DNA of 64,000 nucleotides from Perca fluviatilis. Its lineage: Eukaryota > Chordata > Actinopteri > Perciformes > Percidae. Shown in pieces: positions 1 to 15,801 of this stretch; position 1 is the stretch's first letter; each line of letters begins with the position of its first letter. A model generated the notes under the pieces. That model was not told the origin of the DNA, did no database searches, and saw only the letters and a list, made by a program, of their open reading frames with translations. The DNA lies in contig NC_053118.1 of assembly GCF_010015445.1 (NCBI RefSeq), positions 20,325,437 through 20,389,436 of the forward strand, read 5' to 3'. The position numbers and the translations under genes were made by a program.

Positions 1-1500
1 CGAAGAAAGGCTTCACTCGCCTTAAGACATTTGCACAGGTGTTCACTTCCCAAAGAGTGTTTTTTTTTTTTTTTTGCTGAGAAATTAGTGAATTTAATTT
101 AACTTGTGACATTTAAATTTGCATGTTATATTTGTTTGAGATTGATAACAGTTTGCAGTGAAATTGCACAAAGTAATAATACTAAACACCACTTATGTGC
201 TTAAGTATGAGTATTGCATGTTTACATTTTCTACTGTAAGATTTTGGCTGGAGTGAAGTATTTAAATTTTGTAAAAAATAAACCTAGACATAAGAACATT
301 AACGGCTGTTCGTCAGATGTGGTGGTAATGTTTTGCTTAAAGAAACTGGGTAATGCAGACTCATCATCACTTATATTAGTCATAAAACAAACCCTACCTG
401 CAGTGACAGCGGTCAAAATGATGTTTGTCATCAGCTGTATTAGCTGGGATTACATCAGAATTGTAATTTAACGTGTCTTACTAAATATGTTAACTTCTCT
501 TATAAAGGAAAGTTTGACCAAACAATTTTGTGTTGACATTTTCTTTCTTGCATGTAATTCAAACTTTTTATGTTTATATTAACAATGTATCAAATGACTA
601 TGTGTAATGTGAAAGATACTGGTCAACAAACATTAACACAGGGAAACAACTTTTTAGTATATTTCACAAAACTTTGCTCATATCATCCCCATTTTCAGCC
701 TCAGCTGGCAGCTGTTTTCACCAGAAAAAGCTCTAATAAACACACTACACTCTACCTGCCCAGCACCGAACGGCTGACAAAGTTTGTGAATAGCTGTCGA
801 AGATTTCCCCTCAGGGGTTGGTGAAGACCAAAACGGAGCATAAATGAGTGAATATTGTGCCTAAATCCATCAGGATGTATAAATAGACAGCTGTTTGCTA
901 ACACATTCAAAATCTATTAATGCAGATTTAATTGCAACAGCATTAAACCTTGTATTCTACTTTATATGTGAACTGACATGGCCTCTCTCTCCACAAGAAT
1001 AGATACATTTGCTAGATTTATCACATTATACTCAACATAACTACAAATCAATTTTTCCACATGATCAAGCACTCACCTTTTTTTTTATATGCAGCAAATG
1101 AAAGGGAGATACATATTCCACACTGCAGGTATTTCAAAATGTGGAACCACCGTAATGTATCGAAGGCACTTAATATCAGGTAAACTGACTTTATTTTAAG
1201 TTTTTCAGTCATTAAAGACCAGCTAATAAGCAAAGTGTTGAGTTAAACAGTCCTTAAATTAAGGTCAGTATTCTATTTAAGATATTTCACATCATTCTTT
1301 AAAAGTACCTGAATACACCTGTAGCATATAACAGAAAAGGAGCCTAGTGAGTTACTCCCTTGTTCTGATGGGTTTGAGGAGGGTTCTATGTGGAGGTTAT
1401 TAGCCTATCACTGTCCTCAAAATATAATCAAAGTGTATTATGAAGCTGCCAGAAATCATTTGGCAACATAGGCGGTTTTTACAACACGCTGTGGGTTTCC
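1..1500. other. Noncoding DNA upstream of upp1
   Basis: AT-rich sequence with no exon that I recognise. The short open frames here have no family resemblance and no convincing splice sites. A T-homopolymer lies near position 61. It may include distal upstream sequence of upp1 or the tail of a gene to the left, but nothing in it allows a decision. Confidence 0.5.
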
Positions 1501-1589
1501 ATGCGGACATCGGTGAATGTGGTAGGCCTAACTCCACGTCTGCTCTATTTGTCACCTTTGTTCGTGACCGAGGCGGAGTACTCTACACG

Positions 1590-1655
1590 CTTGTGACGTG
1601 CTCTACGTCACGTCATTGTTCCATACTGGAGGCTCACGTTACGGTGTTCACGTCA
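1590..1655 (+). promoter_or_regulatory. Putative upp1 promoter with four CRE half-sites
   Basis: Four copies of the CREB/ATF half-site core TGACG/CGTCA occur within 62 bp: TGACGT at 1594-1599, TACGTCA at 1604-1610, ACGTCA at 1610-1615 and ACGTCA at 1650-1655. This block precedes a plausible noncoding first exon of upp1. The cluster is seen directly. Promoter function and factor binding are inferred. Confidence 0.4.
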
Positions 1656-1730
1656 GTTCAGAGAGAGCGAAATCATTTTTTCAGAAACGGAGGAAACGGA
1701 CACCGTCAGTCAAACAGCCACATACCAAAG
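1656..1730 (+). other. upp1: Possible noncoding first exon of upp1 (3' boundary only)
   Basis: A good splice donor (CAAAG|GTAAATG) follows position 1730. It lies about 315 bp before the acceptor (TTTTTCAG) at 2041-2047 that opens the exon carrying the upp1 start codon. The 5' end of this exon cannot be seen, and the start at 1656 is only a guess after the CRE cluster. RNA evidence would be needed to confirm it. Confidence 0.35.
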
Positions 1731-2051
1731 GTAAATGTCTTTCTGGTGTTTGTAGCCTTTGGACTTGTTTATCCTGTTGGCTTAATCTCAAAGGTAAAGA
1801 TGGAGCTAATTGACTCCTTTCCCCGCTGTGAGCGATGAAGTGGTGTGTGTGCTGCGATGTCTGATTAAGAATCTACGCCGGGGTGTTTTAATTTTCTTAA
1901 TTGTGTTTTAGGTTAGGCTATTTTCTGGTCACATACGGTTAAGTACAAACCCCCAGTTTGCAATTGTAACGTCCAGAGGCTGTTAGAGCTTGGTTTTGTA
2001 CTCGGTCACTAAATAATTTTGTTCGGACACAGCTTTTCATTTTTCAGGAAG

Positions 2052-6069
<4,018 letters not shown>

Positions 6070-6327
6070 GTGCAATAGCTATTACACTGATATGCAAGCA
6101 TACATAAAAATTGTCTCTTGAAAATATAGCGCAATGCACTAACTCAGTTTTAAACATGTTTTATACATTCTATGCTCACCAATAGCCATACCTGTAATAC
6201 CTCCAGAATCTTGAAGTTATGCACTACCTTTTATTTATCCGTTAGATAGTTAAATGATTTCACTGTCTTAATAAACCGGAATGTGCTATTTAACTTTTGT
6301 TTCCTCTTGAATTTAACTTAAATACAA

Positions 6328-6858
6328 TTTAAAGGTCCCATGACATGGTTCTCTTTGGATGCTTTTATATAGGCCTTAGTGGTCCCCTAATACTGTATCT
6401 GAAGTCTCTTTCCCAAAATGTAGCCTTGGTACAGAATTACAGCCACTAGAGCCAGTCCCACAATGAGCTTTCCTTAGGATGTGCCATTTCTGTGTCTGTA
6501 GCTATTGAGTAGAAGAGAAGAGGGGGGCAAGGTGGAGGGTGGGGGTGTGGCCTTGACCAACTGCCACTTTGCTCGTTTGAAAGCCATGATGTCTCTCTCT
6601 CGTGGGTGGGCCAAATTCTCTGGGCGGGCAAAGCAGAGAAAGGGGAGGTAACCTTTCCCCTTATGACATCATATAGGGAAGATTCCAGATCGGCCCATCT
6701 GAGCTTTTATTTTCTCAAAGGCAGAGCAGGATACCCAGGGCTCGGTTTACACTATCGCCATTTCAAACCACTGGTGGACCAGAGGCAGGCTGGGGGGAAC
6801 TCATATTAATGTTAAAAAACCTCATAAAGTGAAATGTTCATGCCATGGGACCTTTTAA
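6328..6858 (+). mobile_element. MITE-like element with inverted ends
   Basis: The left end TTTAAAGGTCCCATGACATG and the right end CATGCCATGGGACCTTTTAA are inverted repeats, about 18 of 20 positions. The interior is the familiar body of a high-copy spiny-rayed fish element (GCCTTAGTGGTCCCCTAATA, a GTGGCCTTGACCAACTGCC segment, and GGGCTCGGTTTACA). At about 530 bp with no coding capacity, it is non-autonomous. It lies between upp1 and stmn2. Confidence 0.8.
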
Positions 6859-7955
6859 GTGAGTCTTAAATGTTATGTAGCAGCATATTGATCAAATGTC
6901 TTTATATAAGGCGGCCTCTGTTTTATGCAACATATAAAGTTCCTTATACATAAAACCGGTTCATGACTTTTGGTATGTCTGTGCTTACAACGGTGCTGTA
7001 GCAAAATCAGCTCAAATAGAATGTAAATAGTTTTAATGAAAACCAAAAGAAATTACACTGATTTTGATAAGTTAGTGTATTATGTTGGTATCTGTTGTTT
7101 CAAAATGTGTATATCTTGTTCTGCAAAATGTATGTTTTTTTTTTTTTTTTTTTACGATTAGGCTTCTCAATATCTTTTATAAGAAGCTAAAATCTGCAAA
7201 AAAAGTCACTTATTTTCAGAGACAAAAAAATCCACTGAATGTATTATCACTAATAAATCCTCATGCAGTCTGAAGTTGTTTGTTTTATGTTCTTGCTCAT
7301 AAAAGTAGCACAGGTACATCCTACAGCTTTTTCTCGGTGCAGGAAGCACTATGTGAAGCAGGTGGTTTGTTGCAGTATGACCAACGATATGAACACTGCT
7401 GACTATTTAAAACAAAGTAACTGAAGTTCTTGAAGATGATCGCTATTGAAACACTGTTTGACTGATAAACAAAGGTATTTGTTCTTCCCTTAAGCCCACT
7501 CAAGAACATTTGCCTATAATCTTGATCAGTCAGCTATGTGAACATCTTAAATCGTTTAGATGACAACAACATTGCTGTCAACTTACAAACACAATACAAA
7601 TAGCCTACTTACAAATAGGCTATCCATTGAGATAGGCCTATAGGCAATTTTCTCATAAATGTGGATACACTGAACCGCAACTATCCGGTCTGGAGAACAT
7701 ATTAATCGACTTCCTTGTGTGTCTGCGCTTTCGCCACATTTGAGTCGGCTATACGGTCACATACATGTAGGATGCTGAAAATCGCTCTGCGCGTCAGAGG
7801 ACGAGAGGAGGGTCTGTTTGCGCGCTCCCGTGCGTGCCCACCTCCTGTTTGCCATCCGATCCTAGCCCGGTCTATTCGCTGACTCAGTGCCTTAAGCAGC
7901 ATCACCGCTCACCTGAACAGAGCTACAGCATCCTCTGCGGAGAAATACATCAGCC
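6859..7955. other. upp1-stmn2 intergenic DNA with presumed stmn2 promoter and 5' UTR
   Basis: AT-rich to about 7690, then a more GC-rich block at 7690-7955 that runs into the stmn2 start codon and probably contains its promoter and 5' UTR. I could not find a clear TATA box, nor a clear REST/RE1 element of the kind known upstream of mammalian STMN2. Confidence 0.4.
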
Positions 7956-10815
7956 ATGGCCAAAACAGCAACCGGTAAGCGTGTTCAGACAGGTCATGTT
8001 TAAACCGATGCATGGATGTATACGGATGTAACCCATGGATGGATGGATTGATGGACTTGTGACAGCTCTTTTCTGTTTAAAGCCCATGTCGGCCTGGTAT
8101 TGTCTAGGTGGTCGTGCGTCTGTAATGGTTCAACTCAGAAATATTCTATTTTGAATGATTACAACTAAGATCTCTCACCTTGATATTTCTCTATCGACAC
8201 TGAGCCTTTTGTCTCAGCTAAAGAGGCTGGTAATAAAGACAGCAAGAATGGGCTTACAAGCGCAAGCATCCTCCGTCATTAGGTTACTGAAATGTCTCCT
8301 TCATTATCCTCATCTACGTCAATGTGTTAGTGCTCATTTGCTTTGATCTTGTATTGTGTAACAGTTTATAATCCGATAACATGGACTGGCCCTTGACAGC
8401 TTTATTTACAACGCCGCACCTGCGGTTCATGCTACAGCGGCCCCAACATGCAGCATAATGCAGACGGACCCCACCCAAGATGCTGTGCTGCCCACCATTT
8501 AGCCGACAAAAAGCTGAGAGTGCTTTATCCGTCTTGCTTTTATATTACTTTGATTTGTTTATTGCTATGGTTATTTTATAGGCTATATATATATATATAT
8601 ATTTATCCTGAACGCGATTGTTTCATCTGATCATTTATTTGGATTGTTCCTTTGATTTGTGCCTGTAGCTTTTTTTTATTTCTTTCCGTGCCAAGGATGC
8701 ATCACCAGCTGTGACAGATGGGCTGCCATTTATTTCGCAAAAAAAAACAACCTTTTAGCATATGAACAAATGCAAATTTAATCGTAGGAGTTAGCACACT
8801 GGATCTTAAATTATCAGATAAGACTGTATAGCCTGCATTAGTCATCTCCTCTGATGGACAGTTATTGTATGCCAGGCATTTAGCACATTTGTTTTCATGG
8901 GTTTCTTTAGCCTCTGTATCTAAAACATTAGTGTTGCCTTAATATGTATACACAACCCTCAACCTTGGTTTCTCAAAAATGTAGCAGGATGCTAATAAAA
9001 AAATGATCAAAAAATAAATAAATGTATTGATGGCTTGCAGACTGGCTTCATTATGGTATGTGTGGTGGCAGAGATATAGCGGAGGAGACAGTTGCATGGC
9101 AGGGTGGGAGGCAGGCCAGCCCTGCAGCAAGGGGCCGCTTCACACACTGGCCTTTGCAGCAGAAGGCTTAGCAGCACTAACAATCTGTAGTCTTCTTTCA
9201 ACAGCCAGGTGGGCACTTTGTCAAATACAGGAGAGAGCATGGAAAAAGTGACAGAATTTGCAGATGAGATTAAAAATAGTCCGTAAGGAACTGGTTGAAA
9301 GCACATCTTACCCCAGATCTAGTATAAAAAGTCAAGACTATCAATCGGTTGTATTTGACAGCAATGACAGCAACACTCCACAATTAGGTCGCGATAAGAC
9401 AGATAGATATAAATGTTTCTTATTATTGTGATCATGACGGGACAATTAGCTGAGAGTTGAACAGGATATTAAATAACTTGATGCACAAGCCTGTCTAATC
9501 ACTCTTCTTATTGCAAGTGAATAAGATAGGCACTCTGATTTCTTGATGATTCAAATGAGTCACAAATGTCTACTGTATACTATCCAATAAAAGAATCATA
9601 GTTTGATCACCCTTACATTATACATGTATCCATATCATCAATAAATTATTAAGCAACAGGGCACAGACACACTAGTCATCTGATGCTAATTGTTTTATTG
9701 TGCAAATGTTCCTTTCCTAACTTGTGATATCTTAATTTGGAAATATCTCAAGTATATTTATTAATTGGTGACATTGTTTGTACAGTGATATGTGGTAATG
9801 ATGTGTGTTTTACTGTTTTCATAAGATGCTATGGTGTGTTTATGTTCCTACAGCATATAAAGAGAAGATGAAGGAGCTGTCCGTCCTCTCCCTCATCTGC
9901 TCCTGCTTCTACCCAGAGTCACGCAACAAGCTTGTGTGTGAGTTTGAAGGTATGGATCAGCTCAAACATTGATTTTCTATCTGATCAAATACATTTGCCT
10001 GCCCCCATGGATGTATATATTCATCCTGTAAATACAGACGTTAGTAATAATGACATATTGTTGGACTGAAATATTGTGTTATTGGACATTGATTTTTCTG
10101 GTGTCATCATCATGATTGTCTGATTTACAGACATGGAGGTGAAAGCTATAAACAAGCGATCCTCTGGCCAGGCCTTTGAGGTGATTCTCAAGCCTCTGTC
10201 TCCAGTGTCAGATGTAACCCACAGTCTCCCCTCACCCCCCAAGAGAGATATCTCTTTGGAGGACATTGAGAAGAAACTGGAGGCTGCTGAAGACCGGAGG
10301 AAGGTGAGTATTTTACCTGTTTGAAATAGCTTTGGGTGTTTAAAAAAAGAAGAAAAAAGGAAACACATTTTATATACCGTTCAAAATTAATCAATTGGTC
10401 TATTTTCCTATTTTTTGCTCTACATATTTTAGTTTCAGGAGGCCCAGGTGTTGAGGGCTTTGGCAGAAAAGCGAGACCATGAGAGGGACGTGTTGCTAAA
10501 GGCCATGGAGGAGAACAGCAACTTCAGTAAGATGGCCGAGGAGAAGCTCCAGATGAAGATGGAGCAGATCAAGGAGAACCGTGACGCCCATCTGGCAGCC
10601 ATGATTGAGCGTCTACAGGAGAAGGTGAGAAATGTAGAAATCTCAGTTGTGTGTGTGTTTCTTCTTTGTGTCCACCTTCAGACTGAGAATAGCAGAGTTT
10701 GGGCGCTGCCTGCAGCTGACTAACATTTCTCTCTCTGTTGTTCTGCTGCATTCAGGAGAGACATGCAGCTTTGGTGCGCAAGAACAAAGAGCTGAGAGAA
10801 GAGCTGACAGCATGA
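7956..10815 (+). CDS. stmn2: Stathmin-2 / SCG10 (5 exons)
   Basis: Neuronal, Golgi- and growth-cone-associated phosphoprotein that binds tubulin dimers and promotes microtubule turnover. Exons are 7956-7974, 9854-9949, 10131-10303, 10433-10624 and 10756-10815, giving 540 nt and 179 residues, the same length as human STMN2. The N-terminal membrane anchor [13 protein letters not shown] keeps the two palmitoylated cysteines (C22, C24). The stathmin-like domain starts at [20 protein letters not shown], followed by the proline-directed segment (LSPVS, SLPSPPK) and the long tubulin-binding helix ([16 protein letters not shown] to KNKELREEL). [15 protein letters not shown] and the length fit STMN2 better than STMN3 or STMN4. 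In exon 4 the acceptor TTTTAG was chosen over a TTTCAG 6 nt later, because it keeps the family's RRKxQEAQ. Which teleost paralogue (2a or 2b) cannot be told. Confidence 0.93.
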
Positions 10816-11108
10816 GCCTCACTCAAGTCCTGACTTCCATGGTTCATCAACGTCCCTCCATCCAGTCCCGCCCAACCCTCACCATCCTCTGAACAGACAC
10901 CCAACCCTAGAGGCCGAGAGGTTCGAGGACCTCACCACCACATCACATCACAACACACCACACCACACCACCAGTACTCACCACTATCAATATAATCAGT
11001 GAATACAAACATCAATAACACACATCTTGAGAGTTGAATGGATTTGTTGATTTTCGAAAAAATGAGTGAAATTATGGCTATTATTTTGTAAATACTTTTT
11101 TCTTAAAG

Positions 11109-11163
<55 letters not shown>

Positions 11164-12140
11164 GTCTATCTATTTATCATGGTAGGTGAAGTACATACAA
11201 GGCTTGTACTGTACTGCACTGTACAATTTCAAACATTTTGTTTGTGATTAATTAACGTTTCAGTTCTTGAAATTTGACTCTACAACCATTTTCTTGTGAA
11301 AGCCGTCAGTGTTGTGAGTTGGCTGTAGACTGACATTTGCAGTGTTTCCTGATGATGTCATGATGATGATGTTTCTGTGTCTTCGTAAAGAATGACGGTC
11401 GGTGTACTTACACCACAGGCTCCTTCCAGATATCAACGTATCCCATCTGTATCTTCCTCAAGCACACCCACACATTCTCAACACGCACGCTTGGAACTTA
11501 ACAATACGCCAAACTCTACAGATCTATCAAGTGTCCACCTCCTCTGAAATGAGCTTGATAATGAACTTGATAGGTGCTTTATTGATATTAAGAATGTCTT
11601 TGCCCAAAGGGGAGCAACTGTTTATACACTTGCAGATTCCCTCTTACTCTGACAGCGCCATTTCATAATGATTCCATCTTTAGCTAAATCAGCAGCTCTG
11701 TTACATACACAGTATTTGAGCATTAAGCTCTTGAATGTTATGACACCATACTGGTCCCATGCATATTGTCTTGGACAGTGGAATGTGCTGTTGCTCCCAT
11801 CTTGATATTGATAGTGTGAACATAACGTATGTCTGTGTGGGTGTGTATGACTGCAAATTTACCACAAGGCACCATTAGCCTCTGCTCTCTTTAGGGGATT
11901 AGATAGAGAATGAATGCCGAATGCTTTACATTCAGCACACTGAACTAGTCTCTTTTTAATATACAGTACCACTGACATCTGCCTGCATCCTCTGCTGCTT
12001 GTGTTTCTCCCTTCATATATTTCTCTGTCAAAGCTTTGCTGAATAAAGGTTTGAGGTTCTGTGAACATGGCATGCACCATCTAATACTTTTTTGTGCTAA
12101 AAGAGGAGGGAAAATGTAAACTGCCAAATAAAAATCAGTT
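10816..12140 (+). other. stmn2: Putative stmn2 3' UTR
   Basis: No further exon follows the stop codon. Candidate poly(A) signals AATAAA occur at 12042-12047 and 12127-12132. The stretch carries a (TATC)n microsatellite. UTR extent is inferred. Confidence 0.45.
11109..11178. repeat. (TATC)n microsatellite
   Basis: About 70 bp of TCTA/TATC tetranucleotides, slightly interrupted at its right end. Confidence 0.95.
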
Positions 12141-13310
12141 ATCTACACATCCTGAGAATTGCCGTCTTCCCCTAGTTGATTTTTCATTCGTGTTTTAGTC
12201 TAGTGTTATTTTAATTTGGGATATTGTATACCATGGCATAAATCAAAATATAGTCAGGCTTATTCCTTGAGGGTTAGACTAACATGTAATAAACATACAA
12301 AATGAGCCATCCATCAGGCTTGTATTAAACAATGTTCCTCCACTAGGTGGCAGTGGCAGATTTTTTTTAAGCCAAAAAAACAAGCTGAAGCCCATACCGA
12401 TCCAAAAGTAGGCTATAGGGCAAAAGTTCACAATGTGCCAAATGCAAATATTAATATAATAACAAAAACACAGTTCAAATCTAGATCGTTATTGTTTAAT
12501 CTTTTCATGAGAATCATGATTTGGATGTTTAACATCCTCATTAAAGGCAGCAAGGTTTGTGTCATTCATCTGCACTCAGGACATTAAATACAGACACTTT
12601 TGTATATCGTAGTTTAATTTGTTATTTTGAAGGAAGACAATATACGTAATATATATATTTATTTATTTATTAATAGCCTGTGGCCTAAGCCCACACAGGA
12701 ACAAATCACGGACTGCCTTTCCTGGAAGACTAAGGTGCTGCATGGACGGATAAAACCGAGTCATAAAAAAACAGTGTCACTAGGATAGGACCAGAAACGA
12801 CACATTGGAGCTGAACAGTGATTTATTGGTCCAGCTGTCTCGTGTATTGTTGTTACTTTTTAACCGCTTTCCTCCAATGTCCCCATCCTGTTCACACTAT
12901 TGTCTCCGTTTCAGACCAACCCGAGCTGGTGAGGTCAGGGCAACATTGTAAAGGATTTCCTCTGGCTCTTAATGATTTCCTGGGTATTCATAAGGGCAAC
13001 AATGCTCTCAGATTTGGTTACTTACCTGGCACACAGTAAAGGAATTGCCTTTCAGTCAATAACCGGGACCTTATTATCGCATGATTAACTTCTACAGGAT
13101 CGTAACAAAAATGCACCTGCAGATTATATGTCATTTGGGAAGATAAGGTCTTAATCACTTAGAGGGCAGTTAGTCTGCTTGTATAAAGGACTATGTGGCA
13201 TCATGGTAGATAAAATAGCTACCTATTATACATTATGATAACAAAACATTCTGGAGAGTTGAAGGAGCAAATGCAACAGAAACAAAAACTTTGGTTTAAA
13301 TCCACATTTT
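12141..13310. other. Noncoding DNA between convergent stmn2 and hey1
   Basis: No exon seen. A CTCF-like core (CCACTAGGTGGCAG) is at 12340-12353. From about 12780 to 13250 the sequence is non-repetitive, of mixed composition, and looks like constrained noncoding DNA rather than repeat debris. Conservation was not tested. Confidence 0.4.
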
Positions 13311-13325
13311 ATACTTTAAACTCAA

Positions 13326-13331
13326 TTTATT
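13326..13331 (-). terminator. hey1: Candidate hey1 poly(A) signal
   Basis: AATAAA on the minus strand, about 580 nt beyond the hey1 stop codon. This would give a 3' UTR of roughly 0.6 kb at about 13310-13911. Confidence 0.5.
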
Positions 13332-13911
13332 GGTACAAAAATATTACAAATAGATACAAGAATGCAAGTTCCCAATTCTCAAGTGGTTAGTTTTCCAACA
13401 ATGGCACATAATGCTTATTAATTTCCATGAGTTCTGATACCACGAAAGAAGCAGACCAAATTAAGTAACTCTACATTATGTTAAATACAGACATCTGTGT
13501 AGAAGTTCCATTATGTGGTCTACAAAATATTCTCTAGTATATTTGTGCTTACATCTATTCTTGGCCCATATGTCATGATATCAGTCCTCAGCCTGGAGTG
13601 CATGTTAACTAAAATTAGTCAATGAATAACATAAAATCATTTAGAATTCCTTTCTTTAGAGTTAGGACATAATGAGATCAACATCTCCCCCTTATTCTTG
13701 TATACTTTCATTCAAACCTTTTTTTAAGCTTCGGAAATCATTGGGGTTCACCTAATTTGCAGTGATGTTGAGATACAGAGATACTAATGAAATAAAATCA
13801 GTTTGCTTCGTTCCCCTGTGTTTGATTGCTATAAAAACAGAGTCAGGTTGCGGTGGCTAGTCTGTGGTGGTGGGCACAGCTCAGCTGTTGCCTTCAGTCC
13901 AGTTGTTTGCT

Positions 13912-15347
13912 TCAGAAGGCCCCAATCTCCGTACCCCATGGCCTGTAAGGCTTTGACAGGGTGGAGGAGGGGCTCACTGTGCTGAGGGCTGTTGGGGACA
14001 CCAGAGGCAAAGCACCGAAGGAGAGGGGGAAGGCCGACAGCGAGGAGAGGGATGAAAGCAGTGGTGGGGAAAGCTTGGATGTTGGCACAGACAGACTGAG
14101 GGCCAGCGAGCCGCTGGGAGGCACCCTGAGGGTCTCTGTGGGGGGCATGACACTGAGTCTGGATGTCCCAGATGCCTCAGTGGAGGGGGAGGAAGATGTA
14201 GATGAAGAAGAGGAGGAGGGTGGGCTACTGTTGCTTCTGGATGCAGGTGTCCTGCCCTGGGGGTGTTGTAGGAGGAGGTGGTGGGGGGGGAGATGGGCAG
14301 GGGGAGTCCCGTAGGCAGAGCCCCAGGCTAAGTGTTCCAGTCCAGTGTGCACCTCCCTCTGAGAGGCGTAGTTGCTGAGGTGGGACACCAAACGTATACG
14401 GAGGGGGTCTGTACCGTCCCGACCCTCTATGATGCTGAGGTAGCGAGCGGTCTCTGCCAGGCACTCCCTGAAGCCCAGGCTGCGGTAATCCTTAGCAAGA
14501 GCATGAGCCTCAAAGAAACCTGTCAGGAAAGGAAGCAGGGGGGTTAGACACGTGATTCACAGCATATTCTTTTTGAATTAGGGAGCTATTTACTTATCTT
14601 CCAAAGCCTAAGAAAGGGTCTGTTACCTTTGCCACCAGACGCATGAAGCATCTTCAAATGGTCCACAGTCATTTGCAAAATTTCTGCTTTTTCCAATTTA
14701 GCTGATCCCTGTAAAGAAATAGGAAAGAACAGTGTCACTTTTAATGATTATTGACATTTCCTATCTAGTGTCCATAACAAAACAAAAAAACAAAACATGT
14801 ATGGGCAAATGTGTGCCTGCCCATAATGGTAGTATGACCCATTTACCTGTTTCTCAAAAGCACTTGGCACCAATCTTCTCAACTCTGACAGACTATTATT
14901 GATTCGGTCACGTCTCCGTTTCTCAATAATCTGTCATGGGTAAAGAGAACAATGTAATTTAGGTCACAGGTGGGAGGAAAACAAATGGATCTATCAAACA
15001 GCAGCGCGCAACTTGGCACCAGAGAGAATGAGTTCACTTACCCCTCTGCGCCTTTTTCTGGCTTGGACTTGTGTGGTTGTGGAGGGTGACATTGAGCCGT
15101 GAGAATCAAGTTGACTGAAAGGTAAAACAGTAATACATTAGTTAATCAACAAAGGCAAGATAACAAATTAAAATAGGCATGGGCAAGTTGAAATGTTGTA
15201 GAAATCTGCCATAGAACATATGATAGGCCTATATGATTTGTAACATAAAACGGGAACATACCCATTTTCGTCGCCACTATCCTTCTCCACCTCAATATTG
15301 TCGTCCAGGTCGCTATCCGATGAGCTGTAATTGTGGCTTCGCTTCAT
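13912..15347 (-). CDS. hey1: Hey1, hairy/E(spl)-related bHLH-Orange repressor (5 exons)
   Basis: Nuclear transcriptional repressor induced by Notch, acting in vascular, cardiac, somite and neural development. Minus-strand exons are 15347-15262, 15114-15042, 14930-14847, 14708-14627 and 14519-13912, giving 933 nt and 310 residues (human 304). The N-terminus is acidic ([20 protein letters not shown]). The bHLH spans about 47-104, with basic region [19 protein letters not shown]. The glycine here is typical of Hey proteins, where Hes proteins have proline. The Orange domain spans about 116-156 ([19 protein letters not shown]). A Ser/Pro-rich linker follows, and the C-terminus carries the YRPW motif (300-303) and the TEIGAF end. 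An upstream in-frame ATG five codons earlier exists. The start was set at MKRSH because the family begins there. A 117-codon plus-strand frame over the last exon is a shadow. Confidence 0.96.
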
Positions 15348-15379
15348 TTTGCTTCCAAGCATACAGTGATCAAAAGTAG

Positions 15380-15530
15380 CCTACTCCTTTCAGAGAACGC
15401 TCCGGTAGTGCACTGACAGCAGAGGGTCTGTGCAAGAGTTTAAACGTCAGACCTTCTTCTGCTCTGATCATTTTCACACCACGGAGAGGGGGGGCGGGGT
15501 CCCGGGATGATGTGGGCGGTGCTTGAAAAG
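15380..15530 (-). promoter_or_regulatory. hey1: Putative hey1 promoter / 5' UTR
   Basis: A GC-rich block contains a perfect GC box (GGGGGCGGGG around 15488-15499) and a second CACCGCCCAC near 15510. Nearer the gene, a TTTAAAC element near 15440 could serve as a weak TATA box. No perfect RBPJ site (CGTGGGAA) was seen, only the weak GTGTGAAAA near 15471-15479 on the minus strand. Confidence 0.4.
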
Positions 15531-15650
15531 AGTTGAGCCTGTTAAAATCGAGCTGGCATTTGAGTGACATAATATGCTTTAGGAAAACAGCTCTAATAGG
15601 AATCTCTAATAGAGGTGCCAAAACTCATTTCTGTAATGGTTTAAACCGAT

Positions 15651-15801
15651 ATTTTAAATGTATTAAAAGCATGATTTTAAATGTATTAAAAGCATGATTT
15701 TAAATGTATTAAAAGCATGATTTTAAATGTATTAAAAGCATGATTTTAAATGTATTAAAAGCATGATTTTAAATGTATTAAAAGCATGATTTTAAATGTA
15801 T
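15651..15801. repeat. 23-bp tandem repeat, 6.6 copies
   Basis: Six perfect copies of a 23-bp unit (starting ATTTTAAATG and ending AAAAGCATG) at 15651-15788, plus 13 bp of a seventh. There is no mismatch between units. It lies about 300 bp upstream of the hey1 start codon. Confidence 0.97.

Noticed and set aside
1440..1838. 132-codon frame upstream of upp1
   Set aside because: It runs through the CRE cluster and a splice donor and shows no domain. It is better explained as promoter and 5' UTR sequence.
7560..8760. REST/RE1 site expected near stmn2
   Set aside because: Only weak partial matches (e.g. around 8705), none with both half-sites in register.
13961..14314. 117-codon plus-strand frame
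   Set aside because: It is the reverse shadow of the Ser/Pro-rich last exon of hey1. The minus-strand frame there carries the YRPW end and the conserved splice structure.
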